A stretch of DNA of 64,000 bases from Oxalobacteraceae bacterium (GCA_025352145.1 JANXTY010000006.1:1-64000), one strand, 5' to 3'; positions 35,143 through 44,607 are shown, counted from the stretch's first letter. A program made the numbers and translations. Notes: generated by a model not told the origin, from the letters alone.

Positions 35143-36447
35143 ATGTCAACAGTACCCTTCACCCATGCCCTCTCACTATTTTGCAAAATAGAGGGAAATC
35201 TTTATTTCCTGAGAGTGGTCGGCAAGCTCCCCGCCTTGATACTGCTGACGGTGGAGTTGTCGTGCTTAAGCGCATGTGGTGGTTCTGCCGGCCCACAGCT
35301 TACGGCAACAAAATTGTATACGTCTAGTACTGCTTATCAGGGGGCGCCATTACATGCGCCACCGCCCACTACGGTTTTCCCCCAAGAGCAATCCATCATC
35401 GAAGGCACGCTTCCGCCGTCGTTAACGGCGAGTCTGGATGCGGCAGCGGATTCGATTTTGAAGGACCAAGCAGTGCCCGCACTTTCTGCCGCAGTCGGTA
35501 TCCCAGGTCAGGGAATGTGGAGTATGACACGCGGTTTTGAAAATATTTCGCCTCGAAAGCCGCTATCCGATCAAGCTTATTTTTGGTGGGCCAGCGTAGG
35601 AAAAACGTTTACCGCCACAGTTACGATGAAATTAATCGAAGAACATAAATTGCAATACGAGGATAAGTTATCGACGTGGTTTCCCACATTTCCGAACGCC
35701 GGTGTCATTACGATCAATCAATTGCTCACCCATACCAGCGGCATATCGAGCTTCCAGGAAGGGCCTGATTTGGAATCGAAGCAACGCTATCATCCGCCAA
35801 GCGAAGCGATCAATCTCGCAGCCACACATGGGAGTGATTTTCAGCCGGGGCAACATTGGATGTACAACAATACGGGCTATATATTATTGGCGCAAATAAT
35901 CGAAAAGATCGAAGGTAAGCCGTTTCATGAAGTGATTCAGGAAAAAATCATCGCGCCTTTGCATCTAAAACATACAGTCGCATTGGCACCCCGACAAATA
36001 TTGGAGGGCCTTGCCATTGTGCACGATGCTCAGTTCGGAAACCTCGAACTGAGCTCGCCCTATGGCGCTGCAAATATCGCCTCCCGTGCCGACGATATGA
36101 TCACGTTCTGGAATGCATTGCTAACGGGACGCATACTGGACCAGGCGACCGTGCAACAGGCATTCTCTACGCTCTATCCAATGTCCGAGGCCCGCACCGA
36201 ATTTTATGGCCGCGGCATGATGCTGTTCGATTTTCACTCGAGTGTGGGCGCCCAATATATTTGGCTAGGTCACACCGGTAGTCATCCAGGTGTCAAATCC
36301 TTACTGGTTTACGATATCGCAGACAAAGTATTTTATGCATTAGCGCTCAACAGCGATGTACAAGCCGGGGTGGTTGTCGGCAAACTCGTTGAGGCTGTCA
36401 AGCAATATCGCCAATTGCATACAAGCTTGAAAATACCAATCCTATAA
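35143..36447 (+). CDS. Serine hydrolase of the beta-lactamase (class C/PBP4*) family, lipoprotein
   Basis: From ATG 35143, which has AGGAG five bases before it, the protein has 434 residues. It has an unusually long n-region and then a lipobox (LSCLSAC). The penicillin-binding fold follows with SxxK in WASVGKTFTA, YxN in MYNNTGYILLAQI, and HTG in WLGHTGSHPG. These enzymes are esterases, peptidases or beta-lactam-insensitive hydrolases rather than resistance enzymes. A second gene of the same superfamily follows 15 bp downstream, so the two are probably co-transcribed. Confidence 0.85.
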   Translation: MSTVPFTHALSLFCKIEGNLYFLRVVGKLPALILLTVELSCLSACGGSAGPQLTATKLYTSSTAYQGAPLHAPPPTTVFPQEQSIIEGTLPPSLTASLDAAADSILKDQAVPALSAAVGIPGQGMWSMTRGFENISPRKPLSDQAYFWWASVGKTFTATVTMKLIEEHKLQYEDKLSTWFPTFPNAGVITINQLLTHTSGISSFQEGPDLESKQRYHPPSEAINLAATHGSDFQPGQHWMYNNTGYILLAQIIEKIEGKPFHEVIQEKIIAPLHLKHTVALAPRQILEGLAIVHDAQFGNLELSSPYGAANIASRADDMITFWNALLTGRILDQATVQQAFSTLYPMSEARTEFYGRGMMLFDFHSSVGAQYIWLGHTGSHPGVKSLLVYDIADKVFYALALNSDVQAGVVVGKLVEAVKQYRQLHTSLKIPIL

Positions 36448-36462
36448 CACGGCAACCTCCCC

Positions 36463-37584
36463 ATGCCCCTTTTTTTTAACCCTATTTGGCGTCTCCGCCA
36501 GAAATTTATGATGGCGTTATTCTTTGCTATCCCGTTGGGTTGTCAGTTCGCAGAACCAATGATCCGTGTTGCAGATGAAAACGCTCAGTATCTGGTTTCG
36601 GCTGTTCCCGCCGATGTCGGAATCAATGGGGAGCTGTTACGCCAATCCGTTTCTGATTTACCGTCGGCAGCAGAACATGGCCTGCGCAGCATGCTCGTGC
36701 TTAAGGATGGAAAATTGGTGCTGGAAGAGTACTGGAATGGCTATGACCGGAACACATTGCAAGATATTCGGTCTGCCACCAAGAGCATTACTTCGCTCCT
36801 GGTCGGCATTGCTATCGACCGGCAGTTTTTGGGAGGCGTGGACGAACCATTGCGTAAGCATCTCGCCCTCATCTATTCCGACGTAGCAGCTCTTAACCGA
36901 AACATCACGCTAGATCACCTATTGACGATGCGCAGTGGGCTGGCATGTAATGATCGCGATCCACAATCACCGGGGCAGGAAGATCGAATCTATCGGACGA
37001 ACGATTGGGTGCGGTCTTTCCTGGAATTGTCGTCGGTATATCCGGCGGGCGATGCGACGCATTACTGCACTGCTGGCGTGATTGCGCTCGGGCGTGTCAT
37101 CGCAGAAGCAAGCAAACGTCCCATTCCAGAATTTGCCAATGAATACTTATTTTTGCCGTTGAATATCAAGGACGCGCGATGGAGCGACTTTGATCACCAT
37201 CGGCAGACGGATACGGGCGGCCATCTTTTTTTACGCCCGCGCGATATGCTAAAAATTGGCCAACTCGTTTTGCAAAAAGGCATGTGGAATGATCGTGAAC
37301 TGGTCTCCCTGCAATGGATCGCACAGTCAACGCAGGAGCACACGCGTATCGACGATGGAAAAGCATATGGCTACCTTTGGTGGCACGAGTCGGCATCGCA
37401 TAAAGGTAAGCAGGTGACTATCGTGGCTGCCTATGGCAACGGGGGGCAATATATCTTTGTGATTCCCGAACTCGGCATGGTAGTCGTGTTCACAGGCGGC
37501 AACTATAACTCGGAGAAGGCCTTCCGTCCTTTTCAAATGATGATGAAATATATTCTTCCGGCAGTGAATTCAAGTTTGCATTGA
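36463..37584 (+). CDS. Serine hydrolase of the beta-lactamase family, second copy
   Basis: The 373-residue protein has an N-terminal hydrophobic segment (MMALFFAIPLGCQFAEP) that may be a lipoprotein signal. The SxxK motif is in IRSATKSITSLLVG, the Tyr motif is HYCTAGVIALG (YxT rather than YxN), and the late motif region is AYGNGGQYIFVIPELGMVVV, as in the 6-aminohexanoate-dimer-hydrolase-like group. It differs strongly from the gene upstream, so the pair is not a recent duplication. Substrate unknown. It lies inside the segment bracketed by the two ~62-bp repeats. Confidence 0.83.
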   Translation: MPLFFNPIWRLRQKFMMALFFAIPLGCQFAEPMIRVADENAQYLVSAVPADVGINGELLRQSVSDLPSAAEHGLRSMLVLKDGKLVLEEYWNGYDRNTLQDIRSATKSITSLLVGIAIDRQFLGGVDEPLRKHLALIYSDVAALNRNITLDHLLTMRSGLACNDRDPQSPGQEDRIYRTNDWVRSFLELSSVYPAGDATHYCTAGVIALGRVIAEASKRPIPEFANEYLFLPLNIKDARWSDFDHHRQTDTGGHLFLRPRDMLKIGQLVLQKGMWNDRELVSLQWIAQSTQEHTRIDDGKAYGYLWWHESASHKGKQVTIVAAYGNGGQYIFVIPELGMVVVFTGGNYNSEKAFRPFQMMMKYILPAVNSSLH

Positions 37585-38085
37585 TAAGCAAAGCCATACG
37601 ACTGGGTGGCGAGTATCGCAAATGAAAATGGTGGCGCGCAGTAACTTCCTCAGCATGTTCCCCATGCTTTGTTCCCATCTCAACATACGTATTACAGCGA
37701 GTCCATCTTGAGATTCATGGATCCGGGCTTCCATAATCGAAACGCAACCATTACGCGGTTTATCGGCATGGTGGGCGTATCTTCATAGTTTGACACAATC
37801 CTTCACCTCGACAGTCGACCTTGAGTGAGGGGACAATGATGTCTTCTTTATCGGGGGGCCTCTGTTGAGCGTTCTTAGAAATATCACAAAAATCGTGCTT
37901 TACTATTTTCTTGTTGGCCGTGAACGATTGCGCCATCCGATAGTCTCATGAAAAGTTAAATTCTAGTCCTGGATGACAATCAACGTTTTAAATAGGGGTT
38001 CGAGCGTCCCACCCTGGGTAAAATTGGCCTGTCTGTTGTGTTTGCATTCAATTTAGTTTTGTACGATTTCACCGAAAGAAAAATT
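37585..38085. other. Long intergenic region carrying direct repeat copy B
   Basis: The 501 bp between the second serine hydrolase and DUF1840 contain repeat copy B (37869–37930, GCGTTCTTAGAAATATCACA ... CGTGAACGATTG). I found no open frame with family features and no terminator hairpin. The last ~50 bp should carry the DUF1840 promoter. Confidence 0.6.
37869..37930 (+). repeat. Direct repeat copy B (~62 bp)
   Basis: It is the second copy of the repeat at 34063–34125, in the same orientation. The shared end CTATTTTCTTGTTGGC, then YGTGAACGATTG, is almost unchanged; differences are concentrated in the middle. It lies in a non-coding gap and marks the other border of the XRE/serine-hydrolase block. 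Confidence 0.85.
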
Positions 38086-38415
38086 ATGCTGATCACATTT
38101 AAATCCAAAGTTGCTGCCGATGTCTTGATGTACCAAGAGCATGCCAAACCTTTGCTCGATTTGCTGCACAAAGAGTTGGCGCGTGGCGTCTTCACCGCTG
38201 AGGAAATGGGCGGCGCCATCGTTACCCTGGAGGCGCACATCGCAGAAAATAAAGCACAGCCAGGGATGGAAAATACTGCTGCCGATGAAGAGGATGCATT
38301 CGCGGTGGACCAGCCATCGTCGGCTAAAGTCGCGTTGTCCGTTCGCGCCTATCCTTTGCTGGAGATGTTGCGTGCCGCCTATAAGGAGGGTGCCGCAGTA
38401 GTCTGGGGCGTTTAA
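38086..38415 (+). CDS. DUF1840 domain protein
   Basis: The 109-residue protein from ATG 38086 (MLITFKSKVAADVLMYQEHA) matches DUF1840, a small soluble family of beta-proteobacteria found near this core region. The conserved end SVRAYPLLEMLRAAYKEGAA, then VVWGV, is present. A helix-rich, Glu-rich linker is in the middle. The function is unknown. The frame is open further upstream, but this ATG gives the family's normal start. It precedes rsmB by 213 bp. Confidence 0.88.
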   Translation: MLITFKSKVAADVLMYQEHAKPLLDLLHKELARGVFTAEEMGGAIVTLEAHIAENKAQPGMENTAADEEDAFAVDQPSSAKVALSVRAYPLLEMLRAAYKEGAAVVWGV

Positions 38416-38628
38416 TACTGTCCAGAAATGACAGGTCTTGGCTAATACATAAAAATAGCTATTCCAGCGAAAGCACGAATTACGTGTAGAAAAGTTGTTT
38501 TTCGCTATCAAAAGGGTGCGCATTGTCGATGGCACCCGCTACAATCATGCCTTTATTTCCCCGGGCGCTGGCCGTGGTCGTGTTTGCCACGTTGCCTGCG
38601 GCAGAGGCAATTTTTATAAAGAACTCCT

Positions 38629-40083
38629 GTGCAAAAACGTCCGTTAATCGTCGTTAAACCGATCATCAGGTCGACCACCAAGTCGACTACCAAGTCGATC
38701 GTCAAACCGGAAAAAGCGAAGTCAGCATTACGGCCTGGCTACGATGTCAAGCCTGTGCTGCAGCCTGGTTTCAAGCCGGATCTCAAGTCCGATTCTCTCG
38801 GCTTTTGTTTATTGGGTGCCGCGAATGCGGTGTCTCAGGTGAGCGCCGGCACTGCGCTGCCGCAGGCACTGGCAAAAATTTTCGTACAAACGGGGGCTTC
38901 GCCGCAAGCACGAGGGGCGATGCAAGACATTGCCTACCGCGCCATGCGCCAATTGGGATTAAGCCAGACTCTAATCGGGCTGATGACCAATAAAGCACCT
39001 GAGCCGCCGATGCTGCATGGTTTGCTGTGCTGCGCGTTAAGCCTTATTTCCAATCTGAACAACAGCACCGACGCCCTGCCGTATGAAGAGTTCACGGTAG
39101 TTGATCAGGCGGTGACGGTCGCCACTTCGCACCCTGACATGGCACATGCCAAAGGGATGGTCAATGCTGTCTTGCGGCGATTTTTGCGCGAGCGCGAGAC
39201 CTTGATGAAGGCGGCATTGCAGCGCCCTGAAGCAGTATGGAATTATCCGTTGTGGTGGATAGATGCAGCCAAAGCGGTCTATCCCCACAACTGGCAAGCG
39301 ATTTTAGCGGCAGGCGATGCGCCACCGCCTTTGACCCTACGCATTAATCGGCGCAAGACGAGCGTCGACAACTATCTCAAGCTCTTGGCCGATAACGGGA
39401 TGGGGGCGAGGCAAATTGGTTTTGATGCGGTGCGTCTGGACAAACCGGTACCTGTAGCCCAGATCCCCGGATTTGGAGCAGGTATGGCATCGGTGCAAGA
39501 TGCCGCAGCGCAAATGGCAGCGTCTTTGCTCGACGTGCGCGACGGCATGCGGGTGCTTGACGCTTGCGCGGCGCCGGGTGGCAAGACCGGCCATCTGTTA
39601 GAGTGCGCCACGCTCGACTTGACTGCGCTCGATGTCGATCCCAAACGTCTGCCACGGATTCAAGAAAATCTGGACCGGCTGCAACTATCGGCCACGCTCA
39701 AAGCCTTCGATGCACAGTCGAAAGTGTGGTGGGATGGCCGAATGTTCGACCGGATTCTGGCGGATGTACCTTGTACTGCGTCTGGAATTGTCCGGCGTCA
39801 TCCAGATATTCGCTGGCTGCGGCGCAAGGGCGATGCGTTGCAGTTAGCCACACTTTCAGCGAAAATTCTCGACAATCTTTGGCAGATGCTATGCCCGGGT
39901 GGTAAATTGCTCTTCGTTACGTGTTCGGTATGGCCGCAAGAATCGGAGGCGCAGGCTGCCGCGTTTGCGGTGCGACATACAGCAATTCGCTTGCCTGCAC
40001 CGGGCCAGTTGTTGCCTGAAGTCGGACAAGATAAGGATCACGATGGTTTGTTTTATGCGTTGTTTCAAAAAGTGGCCGCTTGA
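38629..40083 (+). CDS. rsmB: 16S rRNA (cytosine-967) C5-methyltransferase RsmB
   Basis: RsmB methylates C967 of 16S rRNA. From a GTG start the protein has 484 residues. It begins with an unusual basic low-complexity tail with repeats (IRSTTKSTTKSIVK, RPGYDVKPVLQPGFKPDLK), then the NusB-like domain (~60–200) and the methyltransferase domain with SAM motif DACAAPGGKTGHLLE, the first cysteine Cys382 (DVPCTASGIVRRHPDIRW) and the catalytic cysteine Cys432 (FVTCSVWPQESEAQ). The start may be later than annotated if the tail is not translated. It heads the run rsmB–DUF4390–ntrY–ntrX. Confidence 0.92.
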   Translation: MQKRPLIVVKPIIRSTTKSTTKSIVKPEKAKSALRPGYDVKPVLQPGFKPDLKSDSLGFCLLGAANAVSQVSAGTALPQALAKIFVQTGASPQARGAMQDIAYRAMRQLGLSQTLIGLMTNKAPEPPMLHGLLCCALSLISNLNNSTDALPYEEFTVVDQAVTVATSHPDMAHAKGMVNAVLRRFLRERETLMKAALQRPEAVWNYPLWWIDAAKAVYPHNWQAILAAGDAPPPLTLRINRRKTSVDNYLKLLADNGMGARQIGFDAVRLDKPVPVAQIPGFGAGMASVQDAAAQMAASLLDVRDGMRVLDACAAPGGKTGHLLECATLDLTALDVDPKRLPRIQENLDRLQLSATLKAFDAQSKVWWDGRMFDRILADVPCTASGIVRRHPDIRWLRRKGDALQLATLSAKILDNLWQMLCPGGKLLFVTCSVWPQESEAQAAAFAVRHTAIRLPAPGQLLPEVGQDKDHDGLFYALFQKVAA

Positions 40084-40209
40084 AAAGTGCTACCGCTCAG
40101 GGCAAGTATTGATAATTTATTTAAACTTTCCTTAGCTATCCTTGCTACACGCCAGGCAGCGAGTGGCACAACGAACGATCTAACAAGTGACCCAACGAGT
40201 GCACAAATA

Positions 40210-40785
40210 GTGATCCAACGTTTTTTTCAGATACTGACGACCACGCTGTTGACAGCCTTGATGCTGGGATTACTGGCGAGCGCGGCCCAGGCGACTGAAG
40301 GCATTGAGATTCCGCGTGCTCATCTGGAGCTGACGGACGGCGGATATGCGTTGTCTGCCAATTTTGCATTTGAACTCAATCGCGGTCTGGAAGAAGCGCT
40401 CACTGAAGGGTTGCCTTTACACTTCACGACGACGATTGAATTGACCCGACCGCGCTGGTATTGGCTTGACGAAAATACGGTCGATGCTTCGCAGAGCGTA
40501 CGTATTTCCTACAATGTATTGACACGCCAATATCGGGTGGCGATCAATAACGGATTACAACAGAATTTTAGTACGCTCGACGAGGCGCTCGCCCTGATTC
40601 GACGCCCAACACGTTGGATCGTTGCCAAGAGAGGTAAATTAAAACGCGGAGAAACCTATCACTGCGTGTTACAGCTAAAACTCGACCTGACGCAGTTGCC
40701 CAAACCTTTTCAGGTGAACGCTATTAACAATAGCGAATGGCGCTTCTCATCCGACAAAAAACATTTCCTGTATCAAGCGGAATAA
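40210..40785 (+). CDS. DUF4390 domain secreted protein
   Basis: From a GTG at 40210 the protein has 191 residues with a clear signal peptide (FFQILTTTLLTALMLGLLAS, AAQA). The mature part is DUF4390, with the conserved FELNRGLEEALTEGLPLHF, RPRWYWLDE, and RQYRVAIN. DUF4390 genes lie between rsmB and the ntrY kinase gene in many beta-proteobacteria, as here. The function is unknown; a role in envelope sensing for the kinase is only a guess. A GTG at 40087 would add 41 residues without family features. Confidence 0.85.
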   Translation: MIQRFFQILTTTLLTALMLGLLASAAQATEGIEIPRAHLELTDGGYALSANFAFELNRGLEEALTEGLPLHFTTTIELTRPRWYWLDENTVDASQSVRISYNVLTRQYRVAINNGLQQNFSTLDEALALIRRPTRWIVAKRGKLKRGETYHCVLQLKLDLTQLPKPFQVNAINNSEWRFSSDKKHFLYQAE

Positions 40786-40787
40786 CC

Positions 40788-43076
40788 GTGACGCGGATTT
40801 TGCGGTACTTGTTGATTGTCGGCTGTGCCATCGGCGGCATACTCTTGTTTCTGCTGACGTCGGCTTCTGAGAATACTGAATTTTTCGACAAAAATTACCA
40901 TTGGCTGTTTGGCCTGAATGCCATCGTTGCGGCATTGTTGCTGAGTTTGGTCATCCTCATGCTGGTGCGCCTGTATAGCCGCTACAAACGGGGGGAGTTC
41001 GGGTCCAAACTGTTGGCGCGCTGGGTGCTGCTATTTGCCGTGGTGGGAATCTGGCCAGGCGTCCTTATCTATGTCGAGTCCGTGCAATTTGTATCGCGTT
41101 CCATTGAATCATGGTTTGACGTGCGCATGGAATTGGCACTCAAATCGGGTTTGACTCTGGCGTCTGCTTCCTTGGAATCGGCACTCACCGGTCTGCATGC
41201 CAAGGCACGCAATAGTGCCACTGAGCTTGCTTATTTATCTGAGAGTTCCCAGACGACCTTGCTTGCGCGCATGCGTGAACAGAACCAGATTCAGGAGGCA
41301 ACTCTTTTTACGGCCAGAGGCAGAATTATCGCTACTGCCAGCGAACAACTGACTACCTTACGCCCCGACTTGCCCACTGCGGATGTACTGCGCCAGGCGC
41401 GGCGCTTGCGTGGTTATGCCAAACTCGAGGGGGTTGCAGATGTGCCAGAACCCTCCGCCAAAACAGCCAATGCCGGGTTAGATGCGGAAACGAATTATCG
41501 CTGGCGTGTCGTGGTGCCCATCCCCGTGCCATTTGGCGCACGGTCTTTGCCGCGCGAAACACGTTTTCTGCAGTTGTTGCAACCGGTCCCGGCCATGTTG
41601 GCTGTTAATGCAGAGGCGATACGCGCAGCCAATGGGGAATATCAAGTTCGTAAATTGGCCCGTTCTGGTTTGCTCAAGATTTATATCGTGACCTTGACGT
41701 TGACATTACTGTTGGCGATTTTTATTGCCATTGCCAGTGCCTTCGTGATTGCGGGCAATTTAACCAAGCCTTTGCTCTTGCTGGCCGAAGGCACGCGTGC
41801 TGTCGCCGGAGGCGATTTATCGCCGCGTCCGATTGTGGCCACCAAGGACGAGTTGGGGACGCTGACGCAATCGTTTAATACCATGACACGCCAACTGTTT
41901 GAGGCACGCAGTTCTGTCGAGAAAAATCGAGCCGAACTGGAGAACGCCAAAGCCTATCTGGAGTCGGTGCTGGCCAATATGTCGGCAGGCGTGATGGTGC
42001 TCGATGGTGACTTCCGACTGATGAGTTGCAATGAATCCGTGGAGCGTATTTTGCAACACAGGTTCGATTCTTATATAGGGCAACCTTTATCGGCCATCGA
42101 TGGCTTGAGGCCTTTCGCGGAAGCGATTACCAAAGGCTTTTCGGAACAGAGCGCACAAACGGCTGCGAGCGATATGCCTCCTGAGAACCAGCATTGGCAG
42201 CATCAAATTGAAGTTCCCCGCTTGATAGGTGGTCCGAGCACCCAGCAGGACATCAGCTTGTTGACGCGCGGATCGCGTCTGCCTGTGGCGAGCGGCACGG
42301 CTTATGTAGTTGTGTTCGACGATATTTCCGGCGTAATTTCAGCGCAACGCTCGATTGCTTGGGGGGAGGTGGCGCGTCGTCTTGCGCATGAAATAAAAAA
42401 TCCGCTGACGCCGATCCAGCTCTCTGCCGAGCGCTTACAAATGAAACTGCAAAGCAAGTTGGGACCGCAGGAATTGGCTTTGCTCAACAAGGGCACTGCC
42501 ACCATCGTTAGCCAGGTTGACGCCATGAAGCGCATGGTGGACGACTTCCGCCATTACGCCAAAACACCGCAGGCAGTACTGTTGCCGCTCGATCTGAATG
42601 CCTTGATCGAAGAAATTTTGCATCTTTATCTGGCCGACGATGGTCGCGACAGCATTCACCTTCATCTTGCGCCAACGTTACCGCAGATCATGGGGGATGC
42701 CACTCAGTTGCGACAGGTTATACACAACCTTTTGCAAAATGCCCAAGATGCAGTGGCCGAGAAACATCAGGTCGCTTTTCTTCCTTGTATTGATGTGGTC
42801 ACGGAGGCGATACCTTACCAAGGTACGGACGGTGCTTTACGCGCGGCAGTGCGTCTTTCTATTAGCGATAACGGTCAGGGCTTTACGCCGGATATTTTGG
42901 CCCGCGCTTTTGAGCCGTATGTTACTTCCAAGCCGCGCGGAACCGGTCTGGGTTTGCCGATGGTCAAGAAAATTGTAGATGAGCACGGTGGGCGAATTGA
43001 TATTCAAAATCGTGTGCGATCAGCTGGTGCGAGAATATCGATTTTGCTGTTAAAGTTAGGTCCTGTGGCACAATAG
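40788..43076 (+). CDS. ntrY: Sensor histidine kinase NtrY
   Basis: The 762-residue inner-membrane kinase is the sensor of the NtrY/NtrX pair, linked to nitrogen and redox control. From a GTG two bases after the DUF4390 stop it has N-terminal helices (RYLLIVGCAIGGILLFLL, FGLNAIVAALLLSLVILML, LLARWVLLFAVVGIWPGVL), a periplasmic sensing loop, another helix, a HAMP domain (NLTKPLLLLAEGTRAVAGGD), a PAS domain, the phospho-acceptor His in RRLAHEIKNPLTPIQL, and the ATPase boxes VIHNLLQNAQDA, DNGQGF and GTGLGLPMVKKIV. An ATG 51 bp upstream lacks a good SD. Confidence 0.92.
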   Translation: MTRILRYLLIVGCAIGGILLFLLTSASENTEFFDKNYHWLFGLNAIVAALLLSLVILMLVRLYSRYKRGEFGSKLLARWVLLFAVVGIWPGVLIYVESVQFVSRSIESWFDVRMELALKSGLTLASASLESALTGLHAKARNSATELAYLSESSQTTLLARMREQNQIQEATLFTARGRIIATASEQLTTLRPDLPTADVLRQARRLRGYAKLEGVADVPEPSAKTANAGLDAETNYRWRVVVPIPVPFGARSLPRETRFLQLLQPVPAMLAVNAEAIRAANGEYQVRKLARSGLLKIYIVTLTLTLLLAIFIAIASAFVIAGNLTKPLLLLAEGTRAVAGGDLSPRPIVATKDELGTLTQSFNTMTRQLFEARSSVEKNRAELENAKAYLESVLANMSAGVMVLDGDFRLMSCNESVERILQHRFDSYIGQPLSAIDGLRPFAEAITKGFSEQSAQTAASDMPPENQHWQHQIEVPRLIGGPSTQQDISLLTRGSRLPVASGTAYVVVFDDISGVISAQRSIAWGEVARRLAHEIKNPLTPIQLSAERLQMKLQSKLGPQELALLNKGTATIVSQVDAMKRMVDDFRHYAKTPQAVLLPLDLNALIEEILHLYLADDGRDSIHLHLAPTLPQIMGDATQLRQVIHNLLQNAQDAVAEKHQVAFLPCIDVVTEAIPYQGTDGALRAAVRLSISDNGQGFTPDILARAFEPYVTSKPRGTGLGLPMVKKIVDEHGGRIDIQNRVRSAGARISILLLKLGPVAQ

Positions 43077-43320
43077 CGCGGCCAGCAAAGTGTCTGCAAA
43101 AAAAGGTGAAGTTGTTGGGGGTCAATTAGCTGGACACTACACCTTGAACAATGCGGGGATACGCATTTTAATTCTCCAGAAGCGTGCTATTTTTCCCGAC
43201 AATGTGCCAATATCGATACGCATGACGACAGCATTTGACTGGCATTAAAATAATTTTTGCGGCATGAATGATGGCGCGCTTTGAAATACGATGTAAACAC
43301 AATGAGGAAGGCCGCCAAAC

Positions 43321-44040
43321 ATGGCAAACATCCTGGTAGTTGATGATGAAATGGGCATCCGCGAGTTGCTTTCAGAAATATTAAGCGACGAAGGTCATGT
43401 AGTTCAGTCTGCAGAAAACGCGCAGCAAGCTCGTGATGCACGTGCAATGGGGGCACCCGATCTGGTATTGCTCGATATTTGGATGCCGGACACTGACGGC
43501 GTTACCTTGCTTAAAGAATGGCAGCGAGACAATCTGCTTACCATGCCGGTCATCATGATGTCCGGCCATGCCACTATCGACACCGCAGTTGAAGCCACCC
43601 GTATCGGCGCCATGAATTTCCTTGAAAAACCGATTGCTTTGCAAAAACTGTTAACTGCGGTTCAGCAAGGCTTGGAACGTTCTCGGGAAATGGTCCGACA
43701 TCTTGCGCAGCCAAGGGCGAAAATTGTAGTGGGCGAAGAAAAAGATAATGTACCTGTCGTAGTTTTTTCTGGGTTGACTGTTGCTGGCGCGGCCGGTACT
43801 GCGCTGCGATCCATATCACATGCAAGATTGGATAACCCTTCCCTCAATCTTTCGTTCGATATGCCATTGCGTGAGGCACGCGACGCGTTTGAGCGAGTAT
43901 ATTTCGAGCACCATCTCGCACGCGAAGGCGGCAGCATGACGCGTGTCGCCGAAAAAACAGGCTTGGAACGTACCCATCTGTATCGCAAGCTGAAACAATT
44001 GGGTGTGGAACCTGGCAAGATGTCGAAAAAAAACGGGTGA
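43321..44040 (+). CDS. ntrX: Response regulator NtrX, short form without AAA+ domain
   Basis: The 239-residue regulator has an N-terminal receiver domain with the acidic pocket Asp8–Asp9, phospho-acceptor Asp52 (LLDIWMPDTDG), and the switch Lys in FLEKPI. After a linker it ends in a Fis-type helix-turn-helix (MTRVAEKTGLERTHLYRKLK). The sigma-54-interacting AAA+ domain of classical NtrX (about 450 residues) is missing, with no sign of a frameshift. It can bind DNA but should not activate sigma-54 itself; this short form is what I know from related Burkholderiales. It is 244 bp after ntrY. Confidence 0.88.
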   Translation: MANILVVDDEMGIRELLSEILSDEGHVVQSAENAQQARDARAMGAPDLVLLDIWMPDTDGVTLLKEWQRDNLLTMPVIMMSGHATIDTAVEATRIGAMNFLEKPIALQKLLTAVQQGLERSREMVRHLAQPRAKIVVGEEKDNVPVVVFSGLTVAGAAGTALRSISHARLDNPSLNLSFDMPLREARDAFERVYFEHHLAREGGSMTRVAEKTGLERTHLYRKLKQLGVEPGKMSKKNG

Positions 44041-44411
44041 CCTCCCAGGTTACGGCCGCAACTTTGGTCATCGGCGCACGTGCCAGCCTGCGCGAAGTCG
44101 CGATTGCCCAGAATATAGCTAATACGCCCACTTCTTCCATCGCTGTGATTTTGGAGGGAATGCCCGATGGCACGTCCTGCCTGGAATCATCTTCTACTAT
44201 TTTAATTTCTCGTATCGCGCCCGGCTGTTTTTGTTGCATCGGAAACCTGACCTTGCGCGTGACGCTTAACCGTATTTTGCGGTGCCCTCCTGCGCGGCTT
44301 TACATTAGCCTGGCGCAAGTCACCCATCTCGACCAACTCCGTTTGTTTTTGACTGAAGCGCCTTATGATACTTTGCTGGCCTTGACCGCTGACATGTTGG
44401 TATCCGGCTAG
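44037..44411 (+). CDS. Small G3E-GTPase-like protein with degenerate P-loop
   Basis: The 124-residue frame starts at a GTG that overlaps the ntrX stop (GTGA), so translation is coupled. Its layout follows the start of G3E/CobW metallochaperone GTPases: a first strand ATLVIGARASLREVAIAQNI where the P-loop GxxxxGK[ST] should be, a strand SIAVILEGMPDG, then SRIAPGCFCCIGNLTLRVTL with the G3E CxCC metal motif (Cys64, 66, 67), and LYISLAQVTHLDQL matching the switch region. The Walker lysine and Ser/Thr are absent, and the protein ends where the GTPase domain would continue. It may bind metal without hydrolysing GTP. Confidence 0.55.
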   Translation: MTSQVTAATLVIGARASLREVAIAQNIANTPTSSIAVILEGMPDGTSCLESSSTILISRIAPGCFCCIGNLTLRVTLNRILRCPPARLYISLAQVTHLDQLRLFLTEAPYDTLLALTADMLVSG

Positions 44412-44415
44412 TTGA

Positions 44416-44607
44416 GAATGGGGCCAGGAAATTTTTTCCCCGGAAGGCGAGCGCTTTCCAACGCACTATGCGCGGGGACTGGGTGCCAATTTAGGGATCG
44501 TCCTTGTCCTTGTCCTGTTAATACTGGTATTACTCTATCATTTTGCGGTATGTGCGTTATCGCGCCAGATTGACGAACTGGATCGTGAGGTGGCAAGTCA
44601 GGACTGA
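44416..44607 (+). other. Open frame with a membrane helix but no start codon
   Basis: The frame after a TGA at 44413–44415 stays open for 63 codons. It encodes a charged start, a clear transmembrane segment (NLGIVLVLVLLILVLLYHFA) and an amphipathic charged end (SRQIDELDREVASQD). No ATG, GTG or TTG opens it before the helix; a CTG just ahead of the helix is the only option. It may be a small membrane protein with a rare start or the 3' end of a broken gene. Confidence 0.35.

Noticed and set aside
43065-43095. A sigma-54-like motif CTGTGGCACAATAGCG after ntrY
   Set aside because: The GC element is not at the required 10-base distance from GG, and it overlaps the ntrY stop.
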